Notes: generated by a model not told the origin, from the letters alone. DNA of 64,000 nucleotides from CAZYTM01 sp964649725 (GCA_964649725.1 CAZYTM010000002.1:372001-436000); one strand, 5' to 3'. Positions 24,670 to 33,536 are shown, counted from the first letter of the stretch. Made by a program: numbers and translations.

Positions 24670-25524
24670 ATGGCACAGATAATCGATGGCAAGGCCATAG
24701 CGGCAAAGATTCGTGGCGAACTGGCCGCGACAGTGAAAGAACTGGCAGGCCGGGGTATTACGCCGGGGCTGGCAGTAGTGCTGGTGGGGGAAGATCCGGC
24801 CAGCAAAGTATATGTCAGCATGAAAGAGAAGGCCTGCCAGGATATCGGCATCTTCTCCGATGAATACAAACTCCATGCCGGGACCAGCGAGGCCGATCTG
24901 CTCTCCTTGATCGAGCGGCTCAACAACGACCCGAAGATTCACGGCATCCTTGTCCAGCTGCCGCTGCCGGCGCATATCAACACCGAAAAGGTGCTGGAGG
25001 CGATCTCGCCGAACAAGGATGTGGACGGTTTCCACCCCTACAATGTGGGACGCCTGGTGGTGGGTAAGCCTACCTTTCAGCCCTGCACCCCGTACGGGGT
25101 GATGGTGATGTTGCAGGAGACCGGTGTCGACCTGAAGGGGAAAGAGGTGGTGGTGGTCGGCCGCTCCAATATCGTCGGCAAACCGGTCGCCCTGATGTGC
25201 CTGCAGCAGCATGCCACGGTCACCCTCTGCCACTCACGCACCCGCGATCTCGCCGCCAAGGTCGGTCAGGCCGATGTGCTGATCGCCGCCGTGGGTGTCG
25301 CCGAGATGATCAAGGGGGAATGGATCAAACCAGGAGCCGTAGTGATCGATGTCGGCGTGAACCGGGTCGGCGTGAAGAAACTGGTCGGGGACGTGGAATT
25401 CGCTGCTGCCAGCGAACGGGCTTCAGCGATCACCCCAGTCCCGGGGGGGGTCGGGCCGATGACGATAACCATGCTGCTGTACAACACCGTGGAATCGGCG
25501 AAAAAAAGAGCGGCCGGAGAATAG
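24670..25524 (+). CDS. folD: Bifunctional methylene-THF dehydrogenase/methenyl-THF cyclohydrolase FolD
   Basis: 284 residues, the usual length. It interconverts 5,10-methylene-THF, methenyl-THF and 10-formyl-THF. Family motifs are present: the YVxxKxK-type active site (VYVSMKEKACQDIGI), GILVQLPLP, DVDGFHPYNVGRL, and the nucleotide-binding VVVGRSNIVGKPVA with PGGVGPMTI at the end. It is followed by metV and metF, which carry the methylene group on to methyl-THF. GGGAG upstream supports the start. Confidence 0.96.
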   Translation: MAQIIDGKAIAAKIRGELAATVKELAGRGITPGLAVVLVGEDPASKVYVSMKEKACQDIGIFSDEYKLHAGTSEADLLSLIERLNNDPKIHGILVQLPLPAHINTEKVLEAISPNKDVDGFHPYNVGRLVVGKPTFQPCTPYGVMVMLQETGVDLKGKEVVVVGRSNIVGKPVALMCLQQHATVTLCHSRTRDLAAKVGQADVLIAAVGVAEMIKGEWIKPGAVVIDVGVNRVGVKKLVGDVEFAAASERASAITPVPGGVGPMTITMLLYNTVESAKKRAAGE

Positions 25525-25528
25525 TAGC

Positions 25529-25562
25529 CAGGGAACAGGTACCGGTCTTTCCCGGTTCCCTG
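25529..25562. other. Inverted repeat in the folD-metV spacer
   Basis: CAGGGAAC (25529) and GTTCCCTG (25555) form a perfect eight-base stem. There is no T run, so it could be an RNA-processing hairpin or a weak pause rather than a terminator. Confidence 0.4.
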
Positions 25563-25597
25563 ATCCCGGTTTACTATTAACTGTTCACGGACATCAA

Positions 25598-26245
25598 ATG
25601 ATAGTCAGCAAGCAAAAACCATTTGAAGAGATCATCGCCTCCCTGGAGAATTCCACCAGGGTCTTTCTGGTCGGTTGTGCCAAATGCGCCACGGTCTGCA
25701 AGTCTGGCGGTGAGGAGGAGATCTGGCAGATGCAGGAGGCGTTGACCGCAGCCGGCAAAGAGGTGACCGGCTCCATTGTCATCGACGAGGCCTGCCACAT
25801 GCTCCGCGCCGGACGCGAACTCCGTTCGAAAAAAGAGCTGGTGGAAGAGGCGGATGCTCTGCTGGTGCTTGCCTGTGGCGCCGGGGTCCAGTCAATCTCG
25901 GCCAGTTCCGGCAAGACTACGGTTGCCGGTGCAGATACCATGTTTCTCGGCAACATCCGTCGTTTTGGCCAGTTCGAGCAGCGCTGCTCGCTCTGCGGTG
26001 AATGCATCCTGACCGAAACAGCAGGGATATGCCCGGTCACCGTCTGCCCCAAGGGGCTCCTCAACGGCCCCTGCGGGGGGATGGACGAGGGGCGTTGTGA
26101 GACCGACCCGGAGGCAGAGTGCGCCTGGTACCAGATATACCAGCAACTGCAGGAACAGCAGAAAACAGCTAACCTCGAGCGGATAATACCGGCCAAGGAT
26201 TTTTCGAAAAAACTGCGCCCTGGCAAATTAAAGCTGAACAAATAG
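25598..26245 (+). CDS. metV: MetV: methylene-THF reductase C-terminal-like zinc protein
   Basis: 215 residues. The N-terminal part has a Cys cluster (VGCAKCATVCKSGG); the C-terminal part has CSLCGECILTETAGICPVTVCPKGLLNGPCGG, characteristic of the MetV/MTHFR_C family. In acetogens and related bacteria MetV pairs with a short MetF as an NADH-independent methylene-THF reductase. The next gene, five bases away, is that MetF. Cytoplasmic; probably carries Fe-S or zinc sites. Confidence 0.9.
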   Translation: MIVSKQKPFEEIIASLENSTRVFLVGCAKCATVCKSGGEEEIWQMQEALTAAGKEVTGSIVIDEACHMLRAGRELRSKKELVEEADALLVLACGAGVQSISASSGKTTVAGADTMFLGNIRRFGQFEQRCSLCGECILTETAGICPVTVCPKGLLNGPCGGMDEGRCETDPEAECAWYQIYQQLQEQQKTANLERIIPAKDFSKKLRPGKLKLNK

Positions 26246-26250
26246 GATAT

Positions 26251-27120
26251 ATGACCGCAATACTGGAAAACAAGCTGGCAGCCGGCGAATTCGTCATCAC
26301 CTCTGAAGTCTCGCCACCAAAAGGGGTTGACTGTGCCGAGTTCCTCGCCAAAGCAAAGACCCTGCAAGGGTTGGTGGACGCCATCAATGTCACCGACAAC
26401 CAGGGGGCCAACATGCGGATATCCCCCCTGGCAGTCGCCTCCCTGCTCATCCGCGAAGGGATCGAACCGGTGCTGCAGCTCACTTGTCGTGACCGCAACC
26501 GGCTTGCACTGCAAAGCGACCTGCTCGGCGCTGCAGCCCTGGGTGTCAGGAATATCCTCGCCCTTTCCGGTGACCATATCTCTTTTGGCGACCATAATGC
26601 CGGCAAACCGGTCTTTGACCTCGATTCGGTACAGCTGCTGCAGACCATGGCCACGCTTAAAAGCGGCACCGACCTGGCCGGCAACAAGCTGCACGGAGTC
26701 CCCAGTTTTTTCTCCGGCGCCGCTGCGGCGCCGGAAGCTGAGCCTTTCGAGCTGACCATCTTCAAACTGCAGAAGAAGGCTGCTGCCGGCGCTGCCTTCT
26801 TCCAGACCCAGGCGGTCTTCGATCCTGAACGACTGGCGCGCTTCTCTGCTGCAGTGAGACCTCTCCATGTCAAGGTCATCGCCGGCATAATCCTGCTTAA
26901 ATCGGCAGGGATGGCCCGTTACATCACCAGGCATATTCCTGGTCTGAAGGTCCCGGAACAGGTTGTTGCAGAGCTTGCCGATGCTGCTGATCCGGTCGCC
27001 GCCGGCGTAAGAATTGCCGGACGTATGGCTGCCGCGGCACGGCACCACTGTGATGGCATCCATATCATGGCCATGGGACGGGAAGAGCTGATCCCGGAGA
27101 TCCTGAAAGCTTCAGAGTGA
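26251..27120 (+). CDS. metF: Methylenetetrahydrofolate reductase MetF (MetVF type)
   Basis: A 289-residue FAD-type TIM barrel. Visible signatures are ITSEVSPPKGVD at the N-terminus, INVTDNQGANMRISPLAVA, LQLTCRDRNRLALQSDLLGAAALG, NILALSGDH and FFQTQAVFD. It reduces methylene-THF to methyl-THF for methionine synthesis or, together with MetV, in a reversible one-carbon pathway. folD, metV and metF form one transcript. A second MTHFR of a different type is fused to a methyltransferase at 52440-54254. Confidence 0.94.
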   Translation: MTAILENKLAAGEFVITSEVSPPKGVDCAEFLAKAKTLQGLVDAINVTDNQGANMRISPLAVASLLIREGIEPVLQLTCRDRNRLALQSDLLGAAALGVRNILALSGDHISFGDHNAGKPVFDLDSVQLLQTMATLKSGTDLAGNKLHGVPSFFSGAAAAPEAEPFELTIFKLQKKAAAGAAFFQTQAVFDPERLARFSAAVRPLHVKVIAGIILLKSAGMARYITRHIPGLKVPEQVVAELADAADPVAAGVRIAGRMAAAARHHCDGIHIMAMGREELIPEILKASE

Positions 27121-27172
27121 ACCAAGCATAGGGATTCCCTGCTGAAACTCTGAATTGTACAAGGAGTTTAAT

Positions 27173-28045
27173 ATGCAGATAAAAAAAGCGGTCTTTCCGG
27201 TGGCAGGTCTTGGCACCCGTTTCCTGCCAGCCACCAAGTCATCTCCGAAAGAGATGCTCCCCCTGATCGACAAACCGCTCGTCCAGTATGTGGTTGAAGA
27301 GGCGGTTGCCGCCGGCATAGAGCAGATACTCTTTGTTACCGGGCGGAACAAACGGGCCATCGAAGACCATTTCGACATCGCTTTTGAACTGGAGGCGCTG
27401 CTCCAGGAGAAGGGGAAAGAAAAAGACCTCCGGGAGATGAGAGAGATTGCCGATCTGGTGAAGATCTTCTACGTCCGCCAGAAACAGGCGCTCGGTCTCG
27501 GCCATGCTATCCTCTGCGCCCGTGAGTTTATCGGCAACGAGCCATTCGCCGTCCTCCTTGGCGACGATATCATCGACGCGGAAAAACCATGTCTGGGTCA
27601 ACTGCTTGAGGTTTACCGCAAATACCGTGGTCCGGTACTCGCCCTGGAGCAGGTGCCACGGGAGAATATCTCCTCCTACGGCTGTGTCAAGGCCAACGAG
27701 ATATCGCCCAAGGTCTATGAAGTAGTCGATCTGGTGGAGAAGCCCAAACCTGCCGAAGCCCCCTCTGATCTGGCTATTATCGGCCGCTACATCCTGACTC
27801 CGGAGATATTCCCGATCCTGGCCAAACAGAAACCTGGCAAGGGGGGGGAGATCCAGCTCACCGACGCCATCCGCAAGCTGGCCAGGGATGAAGCTATCTA
27901 CGGCTGTCTCTTTACCGGGGTGAGGCACGATTGTGGTGACAAGCTAGGCTTTCTCAAGGCGACTGTAGATATGGCGCTGAAGCGGGAAGAGTTCAATGGT
28001 GAATTCGAGGCTTTTCTGCGCACCCGGCTCGGTTGCGAAAAATAG
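27173..28045 (+). CDS. galU: UTP-glucose-1-phosphate uridylyltransferase GalU
   Basis: 290 residues. It makes UDP-glucose from UTP and glucose-1-phosphate for cell-surface polysaccharides. The nucleotide-binding motif VFPVAGLGTRFLPATKSSPKEMLP, the VLLGDDIIDAEKPCLGQL metal site, VEKPKPAEAPSDLAIIGRYIL and GGEIQLTDAI are all present. The start at 27173 follows AAGGAG; an upstream in-frame start is unsupported. Confidence 0.96.
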   Translation: MQIKKAVFPVAGLGTRFLPATKSSPKEMLPLIDKPLVQYVVEEAVAAGIEQILFVTGRNKRAIEDHFDIAFELEALLQEKGKEKDLREMREIADLVKIFYVRQKQALGLGHAILCAREFIGNEPFAVLLGDDIIDAEKPCLGQLLEVYRKYRGPVLALEQVPRENISSYGCVKANEISPKVYEVVDLVEKPKPAEAPSDLAIIGRYILTPEIFPILAKQKPGKGGEIQLTDAIRKLARDEAIYGCLFTGVRHDCGDKLGFLKATVDMALKREEFNGEFEAFLRTRLGCEK

Positions 28046-28070
28046 CGGCCAGCTTGAGTGAAGTGACATG

Positions 28071-28916
28071 TCAGTGCAGTGACCTGCTCACCCCTCTGGT
28101 AATTCCATACTGGAAAAAAGCGATCAGGTTGAACTTATCCTTCTCATAACCCTTCGGGAACCCACCCACCGGCCCTATCAGCCTTAGGGTGCGTAACACC
28201 TCTTCATCGAGGATCCTGCTGCCGGAGCTCTCCAGCAGTTCCACCCGCTCGATCTCCCCCTTACGATTGAAGGTGATCCGTGCCGGCGTAACCCCTTCCA
28301 GCCCGAGTTGAGCCGCTTCCGAGGGATAGCGCCAGACCCCGTAAACAGCCATCTCGAAACGACGCAGGAAGGAGCCGAAGAGGATATCATCGGTATTGAG
28401 AAACTTGGTCTCCCCCTCTTCCACTTCTGCGCCATATCTCTTCCGGTAGCTCTCTTCCAGCCGGGCCATCCTGCCCGGGCTGGGGTAAAGCTTGGCCAGT
28501 TCAGGGAGTTTCTGCTCTTTCGGCCGGTGGAGATTCTCCCCTCCCGGCACCGGTCGCACCGGGACCGCCCCTGTCTCGCCAGGTCTCTGCAGCTGCGGCT
28601 GCTCTGCCTGATATGGGCGGACAGGCGCTGGTATCCTCCTGCCTGAATCCCGTTCCATCTCCCCTCTGGGCGCCCTTTCCCGTTCTACCCGGCGCCTCTC
28701 TTCTGCCAGCCGGCGAGTCTTCTCTTCCTGGCCTTGCTGCTCTACAGTCGGGGCAGGGATATCCTGCAGTTCCACCATATATGGCTCGTCACGGAACTTG
28801 CTCCGCTCCTGCGGAGTGACCAGGATGATGGCAAAGACCGCAGCATGGAGCAGCAGGGAGAATCCGAGCAGATAGAGAAACAGCTTTTCTATGTAGCGGT
28901 CGTCAACCATCGGCAT
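28071..28916 (-). CDS. TonB-like energy transducer
   Basis: 281 residues. One N-terminal membrane helix (LFLYLLGFSLLLHAAVFAIIL), a Pro/Arg/Glu-rich periplasm-spanning linker, and a C-terminal TonB fold (about 200-275) with WRYPSEAAQLGLEGVTPARITFNRKGEIERVELLESSG. It couples proton-motive force to outer-membrane transporters; no ExbBD or receptor is adjacent. AGGA five bases before the third codon suggests the true start may be 28910. Confidence 0.85.
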   Translation of the reverse strand: MPMVDDRYIEKLFLYLLGFSLLLHAAVFAIILVTPQERSKFRDEPYMVELQDIPAPTVEQQGQEEKTRRLAEERRRVERERAPRGEMERDSGRRIPAPVRPYQAEQPQLQRPGETGAVPVRPVPGGENLHRPKEQKLPELAKLYPSPGRMARLEESYRKRYGAEVEEGETKFLNTDDILFGSFLRRFEMAVYGVWRYPSEAAQLGLEGVTPARITFNRKGEIERVELLESSGSRILDEEVLRTLRLIGPVGGFPKGYEKDKFNLIAFFQYGITRGVSRSLH

Positions 28917-29018
28917 CCTGGAGAGTTTTGTTATAGAGGTATTGTAGGCGCTAGACAGCGAAAATGCAACTGCAGGAGAATCGTATTGACAAAATTGATG
29001 GAATCGGGATCAGCCGGT

Positions 29019-29068
29019 GCGGTAACGCCACGGTAAGGGATTTACTCCTCTATCCGTGACGTTACCGC
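29019..29068. repeat. Long inverted repeat in the tonB-DUF350 spacer
   Basis: GCGGTAACGCCACGG (29019) pairs with CCGTGACGTTACCGC (29054) with a single mismatch, leaving a 20-base loop. There is no T run on either side. It lies between two minus-strand genes and may be an RNA-end structure or a protein-binding palindrome. Confidence 0.55.
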
Positions 29069-29132
29069 GTCCTGGCATGAGAGAGGGCGACCTCTATATC
29101 GCATCGAGAGGCAGGTCGAGCCGGACTGCTGC

Positions 29133-29546
29133 TCAGTAAGTCATGCTGGCGGCGCTCAAAATGCCGGCAGCTATGGAGAGGGCCGCCAACAGTGTAGCAG
29201 CACCGGTATGGTTGTCGACTATCTCCTTGATAAGGTTTTTCATCACCAGGCGGAGCACTACAAAGACGGCGATCTGCACCAGCAGTGCCACCCCTGCCCA
29301 GATGACCATATCAACAAACGAAACGCTGTTGGAGATGGCGCTTGCCAGCGGGATGACAAAGCCTAAGATGGCACCGCCAAAACTGATGGCTGCTGCCACC
29401 TTCCCCTCGCGGATGAGTTGCATCTCCGAAAAAGGGGTGAACCAACCATAGATGAGGCAGAATAACACCAGCAATACCACTGCTGACAGGAAATATAGCC
29501 CGAAGTTACACAAGCCTGCCAGGGAACCCGCCGTTATCATGGACAT
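29133..29546 (-). CDS. DUF350 membrane protein (YjfL-like)
   Basis: 137 residues with four membrane helices and the DUF350 motif GKVAAAISFGGAILGFVIPLASA between helices 1 and 2. E. coli YjfL belongs to this family and lies with a GspS-like ATP-grasp gene, exactly the neighbour here. The function is unknown. GGAGG five bases before the ATG at 29546 fixes the start; a GTG one codon earlier is less likely. Last gene of a three-gene operon. Confidence 0.88.
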   Translation of the reverse strand: MSMITAGSLAGLCNFGLYFLSAVVLLVLFCLIYGWFTPFSEMQLIREGKVAAAISFGGAILGFVIPLASAISNSVSFVDMVIWAGVALLVQIAVFVVLRLVMKNLIKEIVDNHTGAATLLAALSIAAGILSAASMTY

Positions 29547-29556
29547 CACAGCCTCC

Positions 29557-30684
29557 TCAACTGAAATAATGTGGAATAAATCTGCTCCGGTCGGTGGTTA
29601 TCTCGGACCGGTCTTCTCGAATGCCTATTCCGGCCGGGTCGCCGGCGATGACCCAGGAACCGATCACCGGATAGTTGCCGTCGAATTGAGGGAGCGGTGC
29701 ATAGCGCTGGAAAATGTACCCCTCCTCACCATAAACACCGTCCGATTCGGTGATCCGGCCGTCACGGCAGAGCTTGATGTTGGCCCCCTCGCGAGAGAAA
29801 AACGGTTTGCGCACGTAGTTGTTGCGCAGCACCCCTTCGGCAAAGGTCGCCTCCAGCAGGTTCGGATGCCCCTGATTAAGCTGCCAGAGGATCGGCAATA
29901 TCCCCTTGTTACTCAGGAGCATCTTCCAGGCCGGCTCCAGCAGCCTGATCCGCGCCTCCCGGAGATAAGGGCCGAACTCCTCGCGGATCAGCCACTCCCA
30001 TGGGTAGAGCTTGAACAGGGTGCTGATCAGCTCATTGTAGTTGTCGACAAAACAGCGACTGTCACTGGCCCAGCCGATCTCGTCGATATATATGGGGCGC
30101 GTTGCCACCATACCCTGGATAGCCGTATCGCGAAGATATTCCGTATTGCCTAAATCCTCGGGATGATCCCGCACGCAGGAGAAATGCACCAGCTGGTCTG
30201 TGCCGATGGCACCGCTTTGCCAGAAGGCTATCAACTTCTCGTGGATGGAATTGAACTGGTCCGCCTCGGGATGAATGTCCTTGAGCCAGAACCACTGCAC
30301 CACGCTCGCCTCCAGCAGCGCGGTCGGGGTATCGGCATTGTACTCCAGCAGTTTCGGCGGATTCACCCCATCATAGCAGAGATCGAAACGGCCATAGACC
30401 GAAGGCTCATCATCCTCCCAAGATCTGACGATAATCGGCACCCACTCCGGCGGGATACGAAGCTCGGCAAAGCGGTTGTTGCGGATGACATGGTCGGCGG
30501 CGGCGATGCAGATCTCCTGCAATTCCGCAGTGGTGTCGTCGAGCATATCTATCTCGGCAGTAGTGAAGCGATAGCATGCCGATTCATCCCAGTAGACCTC
30601 ACCATTGATGGTATGGTACTGCATGCCCGCCTCTTCAACCCTTTCCTGCCAGTTGCTGCGCGGATTCTGTGGCAGCCGCTCCAT
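29557..30684 (-). CDS. GspS-like ATP-grasp protein (YgiC/YjfC family)
   Basis: A 375-residue homologue of the synthetase half of glutathionylspermidine synthase, without the amidase domain. Motifs include YGRFDLCYDG, LLEYNADTPTALLEA, EFGPYLREARIRLLEPAWKMLLSNKG and FVRKPFFSREGANI-like ATP-grasp sequence (VRKPFFSREGANI). E. coli YgiC and YjfC have this build; their substrate is not established, so a glutathionylspermidine function should not be assumed. It sits between a YgiB-like lipoprotein (three-base gap) and DUF350. Confidence 0.88.
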   Translation of the reverse strand: MERLPQNPRSNWQERVEEAGMQYHTINGEVYWDESACYRFTTAEIDMLDDTTAELQEICIAAADHVIRNNRFAELRIPPEWVPIIVRSWEDDEPSVYGRFDLCYDGVNPPKLLEYNADTPTALLEASVVQWFWLKDIHPEADQFNSIHEKLIAFWQSGAIGTDQLVHFSCVRDHPEDLGNTEYLRDTAIQGMVATRPIYIDEIGWASDSRCFVDNYNELISTLFKLYPWEWLIREEFGPYLREARIRLLEPAWKMLLSNKGILPILWQLNQGHPNLLEATFAEGVLRNNYVRKPFFSREGANIKLCRDGRITESDGVYGEEGYIFQRYAPLPQFDGNYPVIGSWVIAGDPAGIGIREDRSEITTDRSRFIPHYFS

Positions 30685-30687
30685 GAC

Positions 30688-31002
30688 TTAACCCCCCGAG
30701 GAACTGTGCGAACTGCCGAAGCCGCTCCTGGAGACCTTGGTGGTGCTCACAGAGATAGAGCGCCGGCCGCGCGAATCGTACGTGGAGTCGTAGTAGGAGG
30801 GGCCGTAGAAGTAGCCGGTGTTGTAATGGGATGAGCCATAGGGTGGTGACTCACAATTCTTGGCACTGCCACCCCAATCATCCAGACAGTCCTGTCGATT
30901 CTTGTAGACATGACGACGTTGGGTATCGGTGTCGCTACAGCCGGATAATACCACCACTCCGACCAGTACCAGGGTAATCTGGAGCGTGCAGCGTTTTCTC
31001 AT
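30688..31002 (-). CDS. YgiB-like small lipoprotein
   Basis: 104 residues. The signal peptide ends in LSGC (lipidation). The conserved core is YKNRQDCLDDWGG...NCESPPYGSS with two Cys, then a Tyr/Gly/Ser-rich tail ending RSGFGSSHSSSGG. A paralogous segment is fused to a membrane protein at 62269-63528. The arrangement lipoprotein, GspS-like, DUF350 parallels E. coli ygiB-ygiC. The assignment to the DUF1190/YgiB group is by pattern and context. Confidence 0.75.
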   Translation of the reverse strand: MRKRCTLQITLVLVGVVVLSGCSDTDTQRRHVYKNRQDCLDDWGGSAKNCESPPYGSSHYNTGYFYGPSYYDSTYDSRGRRSISVSTTKVSRSGFGSSHSSSGG

Positions 31003-31119
31003 GACATCCGCCCCCTGCTGAGGTTAGTTTCTCAGCATTTTTACCATATTTTTTCATATTTTCCAGAAATATTCTCCAGAGATGCAAAATAATTGACCAC
31101 TGCAACAGCGGTTTTTTTA

Positions 31120-31148
31120 TTGACCAGTCCCACTGCATGCGCTATAAA
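31120..31148 (+). promoter_or_regulatory. Sigma-70 promoter for pta
   Basis: TTGACC, a 17-base spacer, then TATAAA, ending about 40 bp before the pta start. Confidence 0.75.
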
Positions 31149-31187
31149 ATATAATCTCGTTTTAATATATGCAAAGGAGGGACTTAC

Positions 31188-32189
31188 ATGCATCTTGTTG
31201 AGCAGATCAAGGCCAAGGCAAAAAAGAGCCTGCAGACAGTAGTACTCCCGGAGAGCTATGACGAGCGGATGCTCTATGCAGCCCAGCAGGTCGTGGAACA
31301 AGGTTTGGCGAAAATCGTGATACTTGGCAACCCCGAAGTTATCAAAGCGGCAGCCTCTGCCAATGGGATCAATCTGGACGGCGTCGAACTGCTGGAGCCG
31401 GCCAGGTCGCCGAAACTGAAGAGCTATATCGATGCCCTGGTAGAATTGCGCAAAAGCAAGGGGCTCACTCCGGAAGAGGCGGAGAAACTCCTTACTGCAG
31501 AAGACAATCTTTACTATGCCGGCATGATGGTCCGCCAGGGTGATGCCGGCGGCCAGGTGGCCGGTGCCACCAGCACCACCGGCAATGTCCTGAAAGCCGC
31601 CTTTCAGACAGTCGGCACCGCACCGGGGATCAAGACCGTCTCCTCCTTCTTCCTGATGGTGACCAAGACCCCGAGCTTTGGCGAGAACGGCGTCATCCTC
31701 TTTGCCGATTGTGCCGTCAATCCGAACCCCGATGCCCAGGCATTGGCAGAGATCGCCGTGGCCACGGCGCGCAACTGTAAATCTTTCCTCGACGTGCCGG
31801 CCCGGGTCGCCATGCTCTCCTTCTCCACCAAAGGGAGCGCCAGCCATGCGGACATCGACAAGGTACTGTCGGCCATCGAACTGGCCAAGAAGATCGACCC
31901 GGACATGCAGATCGATGGTGAACTGCAGGCCGATGCCGCACTCCTCCCCAAGGTAGGGGAGAAGAAGGCCCCCGGCAGCCCGGTGGCAGGGAAGGCGAAT
32001 GTCCTGATCTTCCCCGACCTGGACGCCGGCAATATAGCTTACAAGCTTGTGGAGAGGGTCGCCGGAGCAGAGGCGATCGGCCCGGTCATCCAGGGGCTGG
32101 ACAAGCCGGTCAACGATCTGTCGCGCGGCTGCTCGGTGGAGGACATCGTCAATGTCACCGCCATCACTGCAGTGCAGGCGCAGGGTTAG
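31188..32189 (+). CDS. pta: Phosphate acetyltransferase
   Basis: 333 residues, the short single-domain form (PTA_PTB only). It interconverts acetyl-CoA and acetyl phosphate. Family segments include VVLPESYDERMLYAAQQV, YAGMMVRQGDAGGQVAGATSTTGNVLKAAFQTVG, SFFLMV and ANVLIFPDLDAGNIAYKLVERVAGAEAIGP. AAAGGAGGG upstream. It faces ackA across a shared bidirectional terminator, an unusual convergent rather than operonic layout. Together they allow acetate activation and formation. Confidence 0.96.
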   Translation: MHLVEQIKAKAKKSLQTVVLPESYDERMLYAAQQVVEQGLAKIVILGNPEVIKAAASANGINLDGVELLEPARSPKLKSYIDALVELRKSKGLTPEEAEKLLTAEDNLYYAGMMVRQGDAGGQVAGATSTTGNVLKAAFQTVGTAPGIKTVSSFFLMVTKTPSFGENGVILFADCAVNPNPDAQALAEIAVATARNCKSFLDVPARVAMLSFSTKGSASHADIDKVLSAIELAKKIDPDMQIDGELQADAALLPKVGEKKAPGSPVAGKANVLIFPDLDAGNIAYKLVERVAGAEAIGPVIQGLDKPVNDLSRGCSVEDIVNVTAITAVQAQG

Positions 32190-32212
32190 CTGATACAGCA
32201 AAAGCTGCAGAC

Positions 32213-32249
32213 AAAAAAAGGCCGGCTGGGTTACCAGCCGGCCTTTTTT
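32213..32249. terminator. Bidirectional terminator between pta and ackA
   Basis: AAAAAAAGGCCGGCTG and CAGCCGGCCTTTTTT form a perfect stem with A and T tracts on both sides, so it can end both convergent transcripts. Confidence 0.92.
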
Positions 32250-32270
32250 CATGCAGTTGCCACGCTTGAG

Positions 32271-33536
32271 TTACTTCCTGACAAAATCAGCCCGGGCAAA
32301 AGAGTATTCGAATTTCATATGGTCGGTGTAGGTCCCATCCAGGATAGCTGCCACATCCTCGGTAAAGACCAGTTCCTCGTCGGTAGGGATGACATATACC
32401 TTGACCGGAGAAGCATCTGTGGTTATCAGGGTCTCCCGCTTGCGGGTCATGGCAGACTTGTTCCGCTCCTTATCCAGGTAAATGCCGAGACTCTCGAGCC
32501 CCTCAATGGTCTTCTCCCGGATCGGCCAACCCATCTCACCGACGCCGGCAGTGAACACCACCGCATCGAGACGGCCGATGGCCGCCATGTAGGAACCGAT
32601 ATACTTGCGCAACCGGTAGGCCTCGATATCGAGAGCTATCTGGCAGAGCCGGTCGCCGTTATTGGCATTCTCGATCACATCGCGCCGGTCGGTAAAGCGC
32701 CCGGTAATACCGAGTACGCCACTCTTTTTGTTCAGGATGCTGTCTATCTCTTTGGCCGAGAGGTTCTCCTTCTGCATCATGAACGCCGGGATGGCCGGAT
32801 CGATATCGCCGCAGCGGGTCCCCATGACCGCACCTTCAAGCGGGGTCAGCCCCATGCTGGTATCGACCGAAATACCATTCTTTATGGCAGTGTGGGAGAC
32901 TCCGTTGCCGATATGCATGGTGATGATATTACAGTCCTTTGCCGGCTTACCAAGCAACACAGCGGCCCGCTTGGAGACATAGAGATGGGATGTGCCATGG
33001 AAGCCGTAACGGCGGACACCATGATTTTCGTACCACTCATATGGGACCGGATAGAGATAGGCGTGCTCCGGCATGGTCTGATGGAATGCCGTGTCGAAAA
33101 TTGCCACGTGCGGTACATTCGGCAGAATCGCCTGGGCCGCCTCGATACCGGCTATATTGGGGGGATTGTGCAGCGGTGCCAGATGCTGTACCTCTTTGAC
33201 TGCATCGAGCACCTTTTCATCGATCATTACCGAACAGGTGAACTTCTCCCCACCATGGACTACCCGATGACCGACCGCGGAGATCTGGTTGATATCCTTC
33301 AGCACTCCATGCTGGGGATTGGTGAGGGTCTTGATGATCAGGTCGATTGCGACCTGATGGTCGGGGCATTCCGACTCTTCTCGGTAGGTCTCGCGACCCG
33401 GCACTTCATGCAATATGAACGAATCCCCGATAATGACCCGTTCGACCATCCCCTTGGCGATAACCTCTTTTTTCTTCCAGTCGAATAATTGATATTTTAC
33501 CGAAGAACTGCCGCAGTTAAGGGCTAGAATATCCAT
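32271..33536 (-). CDS. ackA: Acetate kinase
   Basis: 421 residues. It phosphorylates acetate with ATP. The signatures LALNCGSSSVKYQLFD, GHRVVHGGEKF, FDTAFHQTMPEHAYLYPVPYEWYE, RRYGFHGTSHLYVSKRAA and MGTRCGDIDPAI are complete. The start follows GGGAGGAG. A sigma-70 promoter lies about 105 bp upstream. Convergent with pta. Confidence 0.97.
   Translation of the reverse strand: MDILALNCGSSSVKYQLFDWKKKEVIAKGMVERVIIGDSFILHEVPGRETYREESECPDHQVAIDLIIKTLTNPQHGVLKDINQISAVGHRVVHGGEKFTCSVMIDEKVLDAVKEVQHLAPLHNPPNIAGIEAAQAILPNVPHVAIFDTAFHQTMPEHAYLYPVPYEWYENHGVRRYGFHGTSHLYVSKRAAVLLGKPAKDCNIITMHIGNGVSHTAIKNGISVDTSMGLTPLEGAVMGTRCGDIDPAIPAFMMQKENLSAKEIDSILNKKSGVLGITGRFTDRRDVIENANNGDRLCQIALDIEAYRLRKYIGSYMAAIGRLDAVVFTAGVGEMGWPIREKTIEGLESLGIYLDKERNKSAMTRKRETLITTDASPVKVYVIPTDEELVFTEDVAAILDGTYTDHMKFEYSFARADFVRK

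Noticed and set aside
28046..29132. Riboswitch (c-di-GMP/GEMM or cobalamin type) in intergenic regions such as the tonB-DUF350 gap
   Set aside because: No GEMM or B12-box core was found; the 29019-29068 palindrome does not resemble either aptamer.
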